Assembly (NCBI RefSeq): GCF_009687885.1
Contig: NZ_BLAF01000004.1
Location: 182,982 to 246,981, forward strand
Direction of reading: 5' to 3'
Length of the DNA: 64,000 bases
DNA from: Acrocarpospora pleiomorpha
GTDB lineage: Bacteria; Actinomycetota; Actinomycetes; Streptosporangiales; Streptosporangiaceae
This document shows positions 16,758 to 25,541 of the stretch, one piece after another. The notes below the pieces were generated by a model. That model did no database searches. It was not told the DNA's origin and saw only the letters and a program-made list of their open reading frames with translations. Numbering within the stretch: the first letter of the stretch is position 1; each line of letters begins with the position of its first letter. The translations under genes and the position numbers were made by a program.

Positions 16758-17913
16758 CCCGGGCCGCGATGGTGAAGAGCACCGCCGCGAGCGTCGTCAC
16801 CGCGCCGGACACGAACCAGGCGGCCTGGAACGAGCCGACCTCGACCACCCAGCCGAATCCCATCGGGCCGGCGATGCAGCCTGCGAAGATCACTGAAACG
16901 ATGATCCGCAGTGGCCGGTCGGGGTCTGGGGCGAACGCGCTCACGGACGCCAGCTGATAGACGGGTGACCAGCCCCAGATGGTCACGAAGGCGATCACGA
17001 TCGCCACCGCGAACGTCGTGGTGCTCCCGATCCCCAGGACGACGAACGTCGCCGCGGAGGCGAGGAGGATGTTCCGCGCGATGAGCAACGGGCGACGTCG
17101 TGCCCGGTCAGCCCGGACGCCGATGTAGATCCGGCTGACCACGCCGACGACGCCACCGAGCGCGACCAGCAGCCCGGCCGTCGACTCGGGGATCCCGTTG
17201 GCGCCGGCCGAGCTCACGATGAACGCCGAGAAGCTGTTCGCCGTGGCGAAGGCCATGGCCGCGCCGATCCCGAGCAGGAGGACCAGGGCGACGTTGACCG
17301 GCGCGCGGCCAGTGGCCGGCCGGGCTGCCCGGGGCCGGACGGTCGGTGTCACGAGCACGGTCGGCAGCATCAGCGCGGCTGCCGCGATGAAGGCCGCGCG
17401 CCAGCCCAGGGGCGCCGCGACCAGGGGCACGGCGATCCCGCAGAGTAGAGATGAGAGGGGGAGCGCGGCGAGCTTGACGCCGAAGGCGAAGCCTTGGCGC
17501 CGGCGGTCGACGGTCGTGCCGATGTAGGCGCCCGCGGCCGGTTCCACCAGGCTCTGGGCCAGGCCGGCGACGGCGACGGCCGGCACCAGGCCGGCCCACG
17601 AGCGGACGGCCAAGGCGATGGAGAGCAGGCTCCCTGCGGCCAGGAGAATGCCGGCCTGGATCATCCGCGTGTAGCCGATGCGCGGAGTGAGCCATCCGCC
17701 GGGTATCGACGCGACCGCCCCGGCCGCGAAGTACGCGCCTGTCACGACTCCGAGGCGGCCGGCGTCCAGGTTCAGTTCGCGCCCCATGCTGAACGCGAGT
17801 GACGCCGTCAGGTAGAGCGGGAGGAAGCACGCCAGCGGGCCCGCCACCGGGAGCAGCAGGTCGCGCCCTCGTGGCCGCACCGACGGCGGCGACCCGCATT
17901 CATCGACCGGCAT
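16744..17913 (-). CDS. MFS transporter
   Basis: A membrane transporter of about 389 residues with roughly twelve hydrophobic segments. The conserved loop between helices 2 and 3 is GGWLTPRIGYTRM, and a matching loop is in the second half (YIGVRADRARRRPLL). The family exchanges small organic molecules using proton gradients. Upstream are two island palindromes (D1, D2) shared with a divergent binding-protein gene, tying it to substrate uptake or efflux in this pathway. The ATG at 17913 is taken as start; an in-frame GTG at 17949 is possible and neither has a clear ribosome site. Confidence 0.85.
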   Translation of the reverse strand: MPVDECGSPPSVRPRGRDLLLPVAGPLACFLPLYLTASLAFSMGRELNLDAGRLGVVTGAYFAAGAVASIPGGWLTPRIGYTRMIQAGILLAAGSLLSIALAVRSWAGLVPAVAVAGLAQSLVEPAAGAYIGTTVDRRRQGFAFGVKLAALPLSSLLCGIAVPLVAAPLGWRAAFIAAAALMLPTVLVTPTVRPRAARPATGRAPVNVALVLLLGIGAAMAFATANSFSAFIVSSAGANGIPESTAGLLVALGGVVGVVSRIYIGVRADRARRRPLLIARNILLASAATFVVLGIGSTTTFAVAIVIAFVTIWGWSPVYQLASVSAFAPDPDRPLRIIVSVIFAGCIAGPMGFGWVVEVGSFQAAWFVSGAVTTLAAVLFTIAARVTDR

Positions 17914-18004
17914 GGAAGTCCGACGTCCGGCCGCATCCCGGCACCCCACCGTCGATCGTTGACAAGAACCGCGACCCGGTCTTCAGCATGACCACAGACT
18001 AAAT

Positions 18005-18024
18005 GATACTGACCAGTCAGGGAA
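18005..18024. promoter_or_regulatory. Island palindrome, site D1
   Basis: GATACTGACCAGTCAGGGAA shares 15 of 20 positions with the consensus and is close to sites K and G. It lies in the divergent region between the MFS gene and the binding-protein gene. Confidence 0.68.
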
Positions 18025-18075
18025 CATCGAGGCGTCGGTCGCGACGAAACCCTTGACGCGATCGCCGCCCCTATG

Positions 18076-18095
18076 GACACTGACCATTCAGTAAC
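18076..18095. promoter_or_regulatory. Island palindrome, site D2
   Basis: GACACTGACCATTCAGTAAC is a second copy whose centre is 71 bp from that of D1. Paired sites in one promoter region could allow looping or separate control of the two divergent genes. Confidence 0.6.
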
Positions 18096-18163
18096 ACTAA
18101 CTCGCTAGCTCTTGTACCTCCTGGGCCGTGCCCGGCGATGGCTACATGAAGCGGGAGGACCTG

Positions 18164-19381
18164 GTGGGGACACCCAAACACACATTCCGCCGACGGCCCT
18201 TCGCCGTTATCGCGAGCCTGCTCATCACCGTGCTGACGGTTGCCGCGTGCGGCGCCGACGGTGAGAGCGGCTCACCGTCAGCGACCGAGCCGATCCGAAT
18301 TCTCGCTCTTCTCGCCACCTCCGGCCTCGCCGCACCCGCGGGTGCGCCGCTTCTCGCCGGAGTGAACGCCGCCGCCGACGTCGTGAACGCCAACGGCGGA
18401 GTGAACGGCAGGAAGGTCGAGGTCAAGACCCTGAACACGCAAAGCGACCCAACCCGGGCCGTATCGCTCTTCCAGAGCGAGGTGGCCTCCAGCAAGCCCG
18501 ACCTGGTCTTCGCGGGCACCTCCAGCAGTGAGATCGTCGCCCTCGCGGCGGCCACCACGGCGGCGAAGGTCCCTGTCGTCTGTCCCAACCAGGCTTCGGC
18601 CGCGGGCGACGCCGCGCAGAACCCCTACATCTTCTCCGGCGCCGGAGCGAGCGACGTCCAGTCGCGGTTCTTCGCGAAGCAGTTCAAGGATGCGGGTTAC
18701 ACCGACGCCGGGCTGCTGCTCCCCAACAGCGCGGTCGGTGAGGCCCAGGAGGCGCCCTACGCCAAGGCGTTCAAAGATCTCGGGCTCAACCTGCGCATCG
18801 AGAAGTACGGCGCCGCGGACCTCGACATGTCCGCACCGCTCACCCGGCTGCGGGACGCGGGTAGCCAGGCAGTCGTGTTCTTCTCGGTCGGGCCCGCCGG
18901 CGGCTACATCATCAAGTCCCGGGCGAAGATCGGATTCGACGTCCCCTTCTACGGAGACTCGGCGGTCGCCACCGGCAACATCTCCGGTCTGTTCACGGCC
19001 GAGGAAGCCGAGGGCGTCGTGCTCAACGCCTATCAGGTCAGCGTCGCGCAGACGGAAGCCGAGACGTTGCCGGGCAAGAAGAAGCTCGTCGCGACGCTCG
19101 CCGAGGAGAAGATCACCTACACCACCCCGCTGCTGACCTACGCTCTCTCCTACGACACGGTCCTCGCGGCGATGAACGCCTTCATCACCGCGGGCGGCAA
19201 GACCGACGACCCGGACGGTTGGCGGGCCGCCATGGAGAACAATCCCACCGCCCCCTTCGAACCCGCGATGAGCAGCAAGTTCGACTGGACGAAGGACAGC
19301 CACTTCCGGGGTGACCCCGGACCTTATGTCCTGATCCCGGCGAACACACCGCTCGTCAACGGCCAGTACGACGTGCTGTAA
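18164..19381 (+). CDS. Branched-chain amino acid-type ABC substrate-binding lipoprotein
   Basis: A 405-residue type I periplasmic-binding-fold protein. It begins with a short basic N-terminus (KHTFRRRP), a hydrophobic helix and the lipobox LTVAAC, so it is anchored outside the membrane by a lipidated cysteine. The mature protein follows the LivJ pattern (LLATSGLAAPAGAPLLAGVNAA, VFAGTSSSEIVALAAAT). GTG at 18164 is preferred over ATG 18146 because GGGAGGA sits five bases before it and it leaves a normal signal peptide. No permease or ATPase gene is next to it, so it is either an orphan binding component or a ligand sensor. Controlled by sites D1/D2. Confidence 0.85.
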   Translation: MGTPKHTFRRRPFAVIASLLITVLTVAACGADGESGSPSATEPIRILALLATSGLAAPAGAPLLAGVNAAADVVNANGGVNGRKVEVKTLNTQSDPTRAVSLFQSEVASSKPDLVFAGTSSSEIVALAAATTAAKVPVVCPNQASAAGDAAQNPYIFSGAGASDVQSRFFAKQFKDAGYTDAGLLLPNSAVGEAQEAPYAKAFKDLGLNLRIEKYGAADLDMSAPLTRLRDAGSQAVVFFSVGPAGGYIIKSRAKIGFDVPFYGDSAVATGNISGLFTAEEAEGVVLNAYQVSVAQTEAETLPGKKKLVATLAEEKITYTTPLLTYALSYDTVLAAMNAFITAGGKTDDPDGWRAAMENNPTAPFEPAMSSKFDWTKDSHFRGDPGPYVLIPANTPLVNGQYDVL

Positions 19382-19389
19382 CACCCTCC

Positions 19390-19429
19390 GAGCCGGACGT
19401 CCCCGATAGTTGCCGGGGACGTCCGGCTC
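19390..19429. terminator. Strong hairpin between convergent genes
   Basis: A perfect 16-bp stem (19390-19405 and 19414-19429) closes an 8-base loop. It sits between the stops of the binding-protein gene and the convergent phosphatase gene and probably ends transcription in both directions, although no T-run follows. Confidence 0.75.
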
Positions 19430-19435
19430 ATGGAG

Positions 19436-20038
19436 TCAGTCGGCGGTGGTCAGGCCGTCCCACGCCAGCATGCGCCAGCCGCCGTCCATGGAGCCGTCGA
19501 GGATGACGTACGCGGTGTTGGGCAACGTCCGTTCCCGGATGAATCCGCCACCGATCGCACGCGCGGCGACCCACGTACGGATCATGGCCCCGTGACTGAC
19601 CACCAGTGCGGTGTCGACGCCGTCCCAGCAGATGAGCTCGACGGCGGCGTCGAACCGAGCGAGAACCCGGTGCCCGGTGCCCGATCCGGGCATGACGACG
19701 CCCAGATCCCCCGTGGCCCAGGCGAAGGTGACTTCCCGGTAGGCCAGGATGGCCTCCTCGTCGGAGCGCAGGTCGAGGCTGCCCGCGGAGATTTCGTGCA
19801 GCCCGTCGCGGACCACCACGGAAAGCCCGCGGGCGTCGGCGACGATCGAGGCCGTCTGGCAGGCCCGCGTCATCGCCGACGAGCTGACCTGCTGGATGTC
19901 CTCGGGCCTCAGGTCACGGGACAGCCGTCGCGCCTGCGCCAGCCCGACGCTGTTGAGACCAGGGCCGGGCGGGCTGGTGTCGAGCGTGCGAGCGACATTG
20001 GTGGGGATCTCGCCGTGGCGAGCCAGGATCAGCCGCAC
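19436..20038 (-). CDS. Histidine phosphatase family protein
   Basis: A 200-residue phosphatase of the phosphoglycerate-mutase-like fold. The phosphohistidine motif is LARHGEIPTN at the very N-terminus, and the second histidine is in VVSHGAMIRTW. The substrate is unknown; family members remove phosphate from sugars, lipids or small metabolites. It is last in a four-gene minus-strand operon that also encodes a phosphotransferase, so the two may add and remove the same phosphate. GTG at 20038 follows GGAGAG; the open frame continues upstream only as overlap with the dehydrogenase gene. Confidence 0.85.
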   Translation of the reverse strand: MRLILARHGEIPTNVARTLDTSPPGPGLNSVGLAQARRLSRDLRPEDIQQVSSSAMTRACQTASIVADARGLSVVVRDGLHEISAGSLDLRSDEEAILAYREVTFAWATGDLGVVMPGSGTGHRVLARFDAAVELICWDGVDTALVVSHGAMIRTWVAARAIGGGFIRERTLPNTAYVILDGSMDGGWRMLAWDGLTTAD

Positions 20039-20075
20039 GGGTACTCTCCGCCACCAATGCCGTTTTCCCGGGCCG

Positions 20076-21530
20076 TCACGCGGATGGAGCGCTGCCGGCG
20101 CGGTAGATGGTCTTGATACGCAGGTAGCTGTCGACCGACTCCGGCCCGAGCTCCCGGCCCAGACCGCTCTCCTTGTAGCCGCCGAAGGGTGCCTCCAGCG
20201 CGATCGAGAACTGGTCGACGCCGACCGTGCCGGTCTGCAACCGCCGCGCCACGTCGGTGGCGTGGTCGACGTCGCGGCTGAACACCGCTCCGCTGAGGCC
20301 GTACGCCGAGTCGTTGGCGATCGCGATCGCCTCCTCCTCACCGTCGTAGGGAATGATCGACAGGACCGGCCCGAAGATCTCCTCGCGCGCGATCCGCATG
20401 TCGTTGGAGACATCCCGGAACACGGTCGGCTCGACGTAGCAGCCGCCTTCGAGCCCCGCCGGTCGGCCGCCGCCGGTGGTCAGGCGGGCGCCCTCCTGCA
20501 ACCCCGCCGCGATGTACGACTCCACCCGGGCGCGCTGCCGCGCGGACACCAGTGGTCCGAACACCGACTTCGGGTCAGCCGGATCACCGACCGGCACGCG
20601 GGCCAGTACCTCGGTGGCGAGCTCGACGACCTGGTCGTACTTGTCGCGAGGAGCCAGGACCCGGGTGCACGCCGTGCACTGCTGGCCGGTGTTGGGCAGG
20701 CACACCTCAAGGATCCGGGCGCCGAAGTCGTCGAGGTCGGCGTCGTCGAGCAGGATGGCCGCCGACTTGCCGCCGAGTTCCAGGGTGACCGGCTTGAGCT
20801 GGGCTCCGGCCCGGGCGGCGATGATCTTTCCGGTGGTCGACGAGCCGGTGAAGGCGATCTTGGCGATCAGCGGGTGATCGACCACGGCCTGGCCGGTCTC
20901 GGGGCCGCCGCTGACGATGTTGATCAGTCCAGGCGGGAAGCCGGCCTGCTCGATCGCCTCGCTGAGCAGGAACGCGTCGAGCGTGGTCTCCGGTGACGGC
21001 TTGATGACCACGGCGCATCCGGCGGCGAGGGCCGGCCCGAGCTTCCACGCGATGAGCCCCTGCGGGCCGTTCCACGGAATGATGAGCCCGGCGACGCCGA
21101 TCGGCTCCTTGCGCACGATCGCGTAACCGGTGCTGGTCGGCCGGGTGCGTTCCAGCTCCAGGGTGTCCGCGACGCCGGCGAAGTACCGGTAGTAGCGGGC
21201 CGGGCGTTCCTCGTGGACGAGCCGGGAGAAGGAGATCGGCATGCCGTTCTCCGAACTCACCAGCCTCGCCATCTCCGCGCCGCGCTCCACATACGCGTCC
21301 GCCAGGCGGCGAATGTACCCGGCCCGATCCTTCGGCGTCAGCTCCGCCCAGCCGGACGTCCGGAACGCCCGGTCCGCCGCTTCGGCTGCCCGCGCGACGT
21401 CGGTCGCGTCACCGTCCACGATCGATCCGATGCGCTGCCCGTTGGCCGGGTTCACCACGTCGATGCGGTCGGCCGAGTGCGGCTCGACGTACTCTCCGCC
21501 GATGTAAAGATGCTTGATGTCGTGTTCCAT
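20076..21530 (-). CDS. Aldehyde dehydrogenase
   Basis: A 484-residue NAD(P)-dependent aldehyde dehydrogenase. Visible motifs are LIIPWNGPQGLIAWKLGPAL, the coenzyme loop FTGSSTTGK, the general-base glutamate in LELGGKSAAI and the catalytic cysteine in TGQQCTACTR. It oxidises an aldehyde to an acid, fitting oxidation after the alcohol dehydrogenase encoded divergently at 23.1 kb. The ATG at 21530 is listed. A GTG at 21542 would overlap the upstream stop as GTGA, the pattern used elsewhere in this operon, so the protein may be four residues longer. Confidence 0.92.
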   Translation of the reverse strand: MEHDIKHLYIGGEYVEPHSADRIDVVNPANGQRIGSIVDGDATDVARAAEAADRAFRTSGWAELTPKDRAGYIRRLADAYVERGAEMARLVSSENGMPISFSRLVHEERPARYYRYFAGVADTLELERTRPTSTGYAIVRKEPIGVAGLIIPWNGPQGLIAWKLGPALAAGCAVVIKPSPETTLDAFLLSEAIEQAGFPPGLINIVSGGPETGQAVVDHPLIAKIAFTGSSTTGKIIAARAGAQLKPVTLELGGKSAAILLDDADLDDFGARILEVCLPNTGQQCTACTRVLAPRDKYDQVVELATEVLARVPVGDPADPKSVFGPLVSARQRARVESYIAAGLQEGARLTTGGGRPAGLEGGCYVEPTVFRDVSNDMRIAREEIFGPVLSIIPYDGEEEAIAIANDSAYGLSGAVFSRDVDHATDVARRLQTGTVGVDQFSIALEAPFGGYKESGLGRELGPESVDSYLRIKTIYRAGSAPSA

Positions 21531-21538
21531 AACCCTCG

Positions 21539-21982
21539 TCACCACTCCCGTTCCAGCACCACGACCGGAATGATTCGGTCGGTGCGTGTCGCGTACACGT
21601 CGTACTCCCAGAGCTGGACCATCCGCGTCCACAGGCGGTCGCGCTCTTCGCCCTCGGCCGTCCGGGCACGGGCGGTGAAACGGTCGGCCATGACCTGCAG
21701 GGTCACGACGGGATCCGCGAGGATGTTGAGGTACCAGTTGGGGTGGCGAGGGGCACCGCCCTGGGACGCGATCAGGATGTAACGGCCGTCGTCCTCGCCG
21801 AAGATCAGGGCGACCGTGCGCTCCTGCCCGGAGCGCCGCCCGCGGGTGGTCAGCAGGAGGGTCGGCGTCTCCGACCAGAGGTAGCCGTCCTTGCCGCCCG
21901 TCGCGATATACCGGGCGATGTGGTCTGCCTTGTCGGCGAACTGCGTGTCCCAGCCGGTGCGGCGCTTTCCTTCTCCGGTCAC
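21539..21982 (-). CDS. Deazaflavin (F420)-dependent nitroreductase family protein
   Basis: A 147-residue split-barrel protein of the Ddn type. The diagnostic segments are LLLTTRGRRSGQERTVALIF, then HPNWYLNILADPVVTLQV and the closing RIIPVVVLE. Family members bind F420 and reduce quinones, nitro groups or enones; a few use fatty acids. GTG at 21982 overlaps the upstream TGA as GTGA, so it is coupled to the phosphotransferase gene. Together with the luciferase-like protein at 31 kb it shows that the island relies on F420 chemistry. Confidence 0.85.
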   Translation of the reverse strand: MTGEGKRRTGWDTQFADKADHIARYIATGGKDGYLWSETPTLLLTTRGRRSGQERTVALIFGEDDGRYILIASQGGAPRHPNWYLNILADPVVTLQVMADRFTARARTAEGEERDRLWTRMVQLWEYDVYATRTDRIIPVVVLEREW

Positions 21983-23061
21983 GCCATCGCCTCCATCACG
22001 TCGAGGTCGATCGCGGCGACCCCGAATTTGTAGACCGTCGCGGTCACGCGGAGCTCCGTCTGCATGTCCGGAGGGGTGACGAGCCAGATCCACAGACCGA
22101 AGACGGCGTGCCTGCGGTAGCTGTCCCAGGCCTCGTCCCAGTCCGGCGCGGGAGCGCCGTGCCCCGCCAGGGTCTCCAGGTAGCGTCGCAGCAGGTCCTT
22201 CTCCGAGCTGCGCCGGTCTTCCGGGTCGAGCGCCGACATCATCGTCTTGGCGACGTCGAGACTCCAGTGGCCGGCGCGTGCGCACTGCCAGTCCAGCAGG
22301 CCAGGACGGCCCTCGCCGTCGATGAACAGGTTGCCGGTGTGGGCGTCGCCGTGGACGAGGCAGGGAGTCGCTCTGCCGTCCAGGTCCAGCAGCCGGTAGA
22401 GGGTCTCCCGGAGGAACTGCGGGTCGCGGAACCGTTTCGGCAGCGCCCCGCCCCGGGGCATCTCGAGGAACTCGGGAATGCGCGCGGTGTAGAGGTCGTA
22501 GAACGGATCACGCTGGCCGAGCGGAATGCCGTGGTGCAGCCAGCGCCTGTCGTGGAGCCACGGTGCGTCCCACGTCATGGCGTGCATGGCGGCCTGTTGG
22601 GAGAGCACGTCATCGACCTGCTCCACGGTGAGGGACCGGTCCGCCGAACAGAACGTTCCGTCGCGGAGCGTCAGGTCCTCAAGCATGATGTACGCCGACT
22701 TGGTGTCGTCGTCGGAGCCGCAGGAGAAGCAGCGGGGCACGTTGAGCGGCAGGTCCGGCAACATGCGCCCGTACATGTACGCCTCCTTGGCGTACAGCCC
22801 TCCGTCGAGCATGACCGGGCTGTGCGGCGAGCCGAAGCAGCATTTCACGCACACCGACCGAGGGTAGGCCGGCGAGTCGTTCTCGTAGGTGAGATGGATT
22901 CGGGCCGTCATCGCGACCCCGGTGTTGATGGTTTCGACGGTGGCGGAGCTCACGATCAGCCCGGGAAACGACGGTGACAGCACCGTCGTCAACCATTCCG
23001 GGGTGAAGTCCGCCATCGCTCTCGGGATCGCCGAGCTCGTGGGTATTCCGGCAGTGTGCAT
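21979..23061 (-). CDS. Phosphotransferase family protein (APH/CHK-like kinase)
   Basis: A 360-residue small-molecule kinase. The catalytic loop is HGDAHTGNLFIDGEG, with the metal-binding aspartate in LLDWQCARAGHWSLDVAKTM. The closest pattern is the ecdysteroid-kinase-like CHK group, common next to steroid and lipid catabolic genes in actinomycetes, so a hydroxylated hydrophobic substrate is likely; antibiotic resistance is less likely. ATG 23061 follows GGGAGG at good spacing. It is first in the operon with the nitroreductase, aldehyde dehydrogenase and phosphatase. Site E lies in the divergent promoter. Confidence 0.8.
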   Translation of the reverse strand: MHTAGIPTSSAIPRAMADFTPEWLTTVLSPSFPGLIVSSATVETINTGVAMTARIHLTYENDSPAYPRSVCVKCCFGSPHSPVMLDGGLYAKEAYMYGRMLPDLPLNVPRCFSCGSDDDTKSAYIMLEDLTLRDGTFCSADRSLTVEQVDDVLSQQAAMHAMTWDAPWLHDRRWLHHGIPLGQRDPFYDLYTARIPEFLEMPRGGALPKRFRDPQFLRETLYRLLDLDGRATPCLVHGDAHTGNLFIDGEGRPGLLDWQCARAGHWSLDVAKTMMSALDPEDRRSSEKDLLRRYLETLAGHGAPAPDWDEAWDSYRRHAVFGLWIWLVTPPDMQTELRVTATVYKFGVAAIDLDVMEAMA

Positions 23062-23108
23062 GGAGCCTCCCAGGGATGTCACCGCCGTGTTACGAACATT
23101 TGGCGAAG

Positions 23109-23128
23109 TCTACCGAACGTATCGTATA
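23109..23128. promoter_or_regulatory. Island palindrome, site E
   Basis: TCTACCGAACGTATCGTATA lies in the divergent region between the phosphotransferase operon and the alcohol dehydrogenase operon, its centre 28 bases before the ADH start. It matches the consensus at 13 of 20 positions and is closest to sites F and J1. Confidence 0.55.
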
Positions 23129-23145
23129 CATGCTAGAAGTGCTCT

Positions 23146-24282
23146 ATGAGCAGAGCTGGTACTGGCACCGGGGCGTCGACGGTCATCGCCGAGGCGGCGG
23201 TGTTCACCGAACCCGGTCGCCCGCTCGACCTTCTCGACCTGGCTGTTCGTGCACCACTCGCCCACGAGGTGCGGGTACGACTCGCCGCCACGGGCGTCTG
23301 TCACACCGACCAGTCGATCTTCACGGGCGCCATTCCCTTCAAGCCGCCACTCGTACTCGGCCACGAGGGCGCCGGTGTGGTCGACGTGGTCGGATCCGCC
23401 GTGACCGGGTTGTCCCCAGGCGATCCCGTGATCCTGACCTGGCTGACGCAGTGCGGCTCGTGCTTCTACTGCGTGCGGTCGCAGCCCGAGCTGTGCGAGA
23501 CCAAGCCGGCCACCGATCCGTCCGCCCCGCCGCGCCTCACCCGCGACGGCGATCCGGTCGCCCAGCTCGCGGGTGTCGGCACGTTCTCCTCCGTCGTGGT
23601 CGTCGACGCCGCCGCGGTCGTACGGCTTCCCGGCGACATGCCGATGACGAGCGCGTGTCTCGTCGGTTGCGGGGTGCTCACCGGCATCGGCGCCGCCCTC
23701 AACACCGCGAACGTCCGGCCGGGCGACGTCGTGGTCGTCCTCGGCTGCGGCGGCGTGGGCCTCAACGTGGTCCAGGGCGCGCGGATCGCCGGCAGCTCCC
23801 GCATCGTCGCCGTCGACCTGATGCCGGAGAAGCTCGAGCTCGCCCGCCGGTTCGGCGCGTCCACCGTGATCCAGGGGACGGACCCGGCCGCGACGATCGA
23901 GTCGGTCAGGGAGCTGACCGGCGGACGCGGCGCGGACGTGGTGTTCGAGGTGGTGGGCCTGCCGTCGACAGCCCGGCAGGCACTCGAGCTGACGCGGCCG
24001 GGTGGCCGGATGTGCCTGGTGGGGGCGGCGCCGCTGGGCGCCGCCATGGACGTGCCGATGTACCTGCCATTCGTCAGCCAGCAGAAGTCGATCATCGGCT
24101 GCCGCTGCGGCTCGACCAATATCGCGCGCGACGTGTCGTTCATCGTCGAGCGGTACCGGCGCGGAGATCTTCTTCTGGACGAACTCGTGGGGAACACCGT
24201 CCCGCTCACGAAGATCAACGACGTGATGGACAACCTCGACAGCGCGGCCGTGGCCCGCACAGTGATCGACTTCGCGGTCTAG
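23146..24282 (+). CDS. Zinc-dependent alcohol dehydrogenase (MDR family)
   Basis: A 378-residue medium-chain dehydrogenase. The catalytic zinc ligands include Cys52 and His73 with Glu74 (LGHEGAG). The structural zinc cysteines are at 103, 106, 109 and 117. The NAD-binding motif is GCGGVG (200-205). It resembles class III-like and mycothiol-type actinobacterial enzymes that convert primary alcohols to aldehydes. First gene of an operon with a P450 and its ferredoxin: P450 hydroxylation, then alcohol oxidation, then the divergent aldehyde dehydrogenase would turn a methyl group into a carboxylate. Confidence 0.9.
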   Translation: MSRAGTGTGASTVIAEAAVFTEPGRPLDLLDLAVRAPLAHEVRVRLAATGVCHTDQSIFTGAIPFKPPLVLGHEGAGVVDVVGSAVTGLSPGDPVILTWLTQCGSCFYCVRSQPELCETKPATDPSAPPRLTRDGDPVAQLAGVGTFSSVVVVDAAAVVRLPGDMPMTSACLVGCGVLTGIGAALNTANVRPGDVVVVLGCGGVGLNVVQGARIAGSSRIVAVDLMPEKLELARRFGASTVIQGTDPAATIESVRELTGGRGADVVFEVVGLPSTARQALELTRPGGRMCLVGAAPLGAAMDVPMYLPFVSQQKSIIGCRCGSTNIARDVSFIVERYRRGDLLLDELVGNTVPLTKINDVMDNLDSAAVARTVIDFAV

Positions 24283-24311
24283 ACGCGTGATGTGCCCGAA
24301 GGAGAAGTTCC

Positions 24312-25523
24312 ATGAATCTGGCTGACATCGACGTCCTCAACCCGGAGATCTACCAGCAAGGACTGCCCCACGATCAGTTCGCCTACCTGCGGCGGAACGC
24401 GCCGTGCTTCCTCCAGTCGAACCGCGAACCCGGCATGATCGAGTCCGGGTGGATCCTCACCCGGCACAGCGACGTCAGGAATGTCAACCGCGACGCGGTG
24501 AACTTCCTCAACTACAAGGGTGTCAGCCCGAAGAAGTCGGGCCCGACGCTCAAGAGCAACGGGAAACCGGCCATGACCAGCCTCGACGGGCCGGAGCACC
24601 ACCGGAATCGCCTGCTGGTGAGCCAGGCCTTCACGCGCCGGTCGATCAAGATGTTCGAAAACTCCTTCCGCGATCTGGCCGCGTCGATCGTCACCAAGGC
24701 GCTGGAGAAGAAGTCCTTCGACTTCGTGCGGGACGTCGCCGTCGAATTGCCCATGCAGGTGATCTGCAACCTGATGGGCGTCCCGGAGGAGGACCGCTAC
24801 CGGGTTCTGGCCTGGTCCAACACGATCGCCGCGCCGATGGACCCGGAATACTCGCCATCCCCTGAAGCCCAGCTGGAGGCGATGCACGGCCTCTGGGACT
24901 ACGGCCTCTACCTCGCGGATCTCCGCCGGGACGATCCCGGTGACGACATCATGTCGAAGCTCACCAGGGCCGTCGACGGGGATCGGCTGACCAACGAGGA
25001 GCTGATGGGCTTCACGCTCCTGCTGATCGGCGCCGGTAACGAGACGACACGCAACGCCCTGTCGCACGGTATGCACGCACTGGTCCACAACCCCCTCCAG
25101 ATGGCGTGGCTCCGCCGGCACCTCGACCGCGTTCCCGACCCGGCGGTGGAGGAGATCCTGCGCTGGGCCACGCCGGTGGTGTTCATGCGCCGCACGGCGG
25201 CTCGGGACATCGAGATGCACGGCTCGACCATCAAGGAGGGGGACGCCGTGATCATGATGTACGCCTCCGCCAACTTCGACCCCGACGAGTTCAAGGACCC
25301 CATGTCGTTCGACCTGACGCGGAGCCCCAACTCGCATCTCACCTTCGGCTTCGGGAACCACTTCTGCCTCGGCGCCTTCGTCGCGCGTCTGGAGATCCGC
25401 ATCCTCCTCGAAGAGTTCCTGCGGCGGACGGGCGACGTGCGTCTCGACGACGAACCGACCTACGGGCGTGACTGCTACTTCCGGCCCGTGAAGCGGATGC
25501 CGGTGACCGTCTCGCCGGCGTAG
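24312..25523 (+). CDS. Cytochrome P450
   Basis: A 403-residue soluble bacterial P450. The I-helix oxygen motif is AGNETT (241-246), the K-helix ExxR is Glu281-Ile-Leu-Arg284, and the heme loop is FGFGNHFCLG (345-354) with Cys352 as iron ligand. The overall pattern (DGPEHHRNRLLVSQAF) resembles the CYP125/142-like and related steroid or terpenoid hydroxylases of actinomycetes, but subfamily assignment by eye is not secure. It receives electrons from the ferredoxin encoded 18 bases downstream. No dedicated ferredoxin reductase is adjacent. Confidence 0.93.
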   Translation: MNLADIDVLNPEIYQQGLPHDQFAYLRRNAPCFLQSNREPGMIESGWILTRHSDVRNVNRDAVNFLNYKGVSPKKSGPTLKSNGKPAMTSLDGPEHHRNRLLVSQAFTRRSIKMFENSFRDLAASIVTKALEKKSFDFVRDVAVELPMQVICNLMGVPEEDRYRVLAWSNTIAAPMDPEYSPSPEAQLEAMHGLWDYGLYLADLRRDDPGDDIMSKLTRAVDGDRLTNEELMGFTLLLIGAGNETTRNALSHGMHALVHNPLQMAWLRRHLDRVPDPAVEEILRWATPVVFMRRTAARDIEMHGSTIKEGDAVIMMYASANFDPDEFKDPMSFDLTRSPNSHLTFGFGNHFCLGAFVARLEIRILLEEFLRRTGDVRLDDEPTYGRDCYFRPVKRMPVTVSPA

Positions 25524-25541
25524 GGCTGGAAGGAGCCAACG

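Noticed and set aside
21979..23061. Aminoglycoside resistance kinase
   Set aside because: The HGD-N-D and DWQ motifs are shared by all APH-fold kinases. The operon context (aldehyde dehydrogenase, F420 reductase, phosphatase) points to metabolism.
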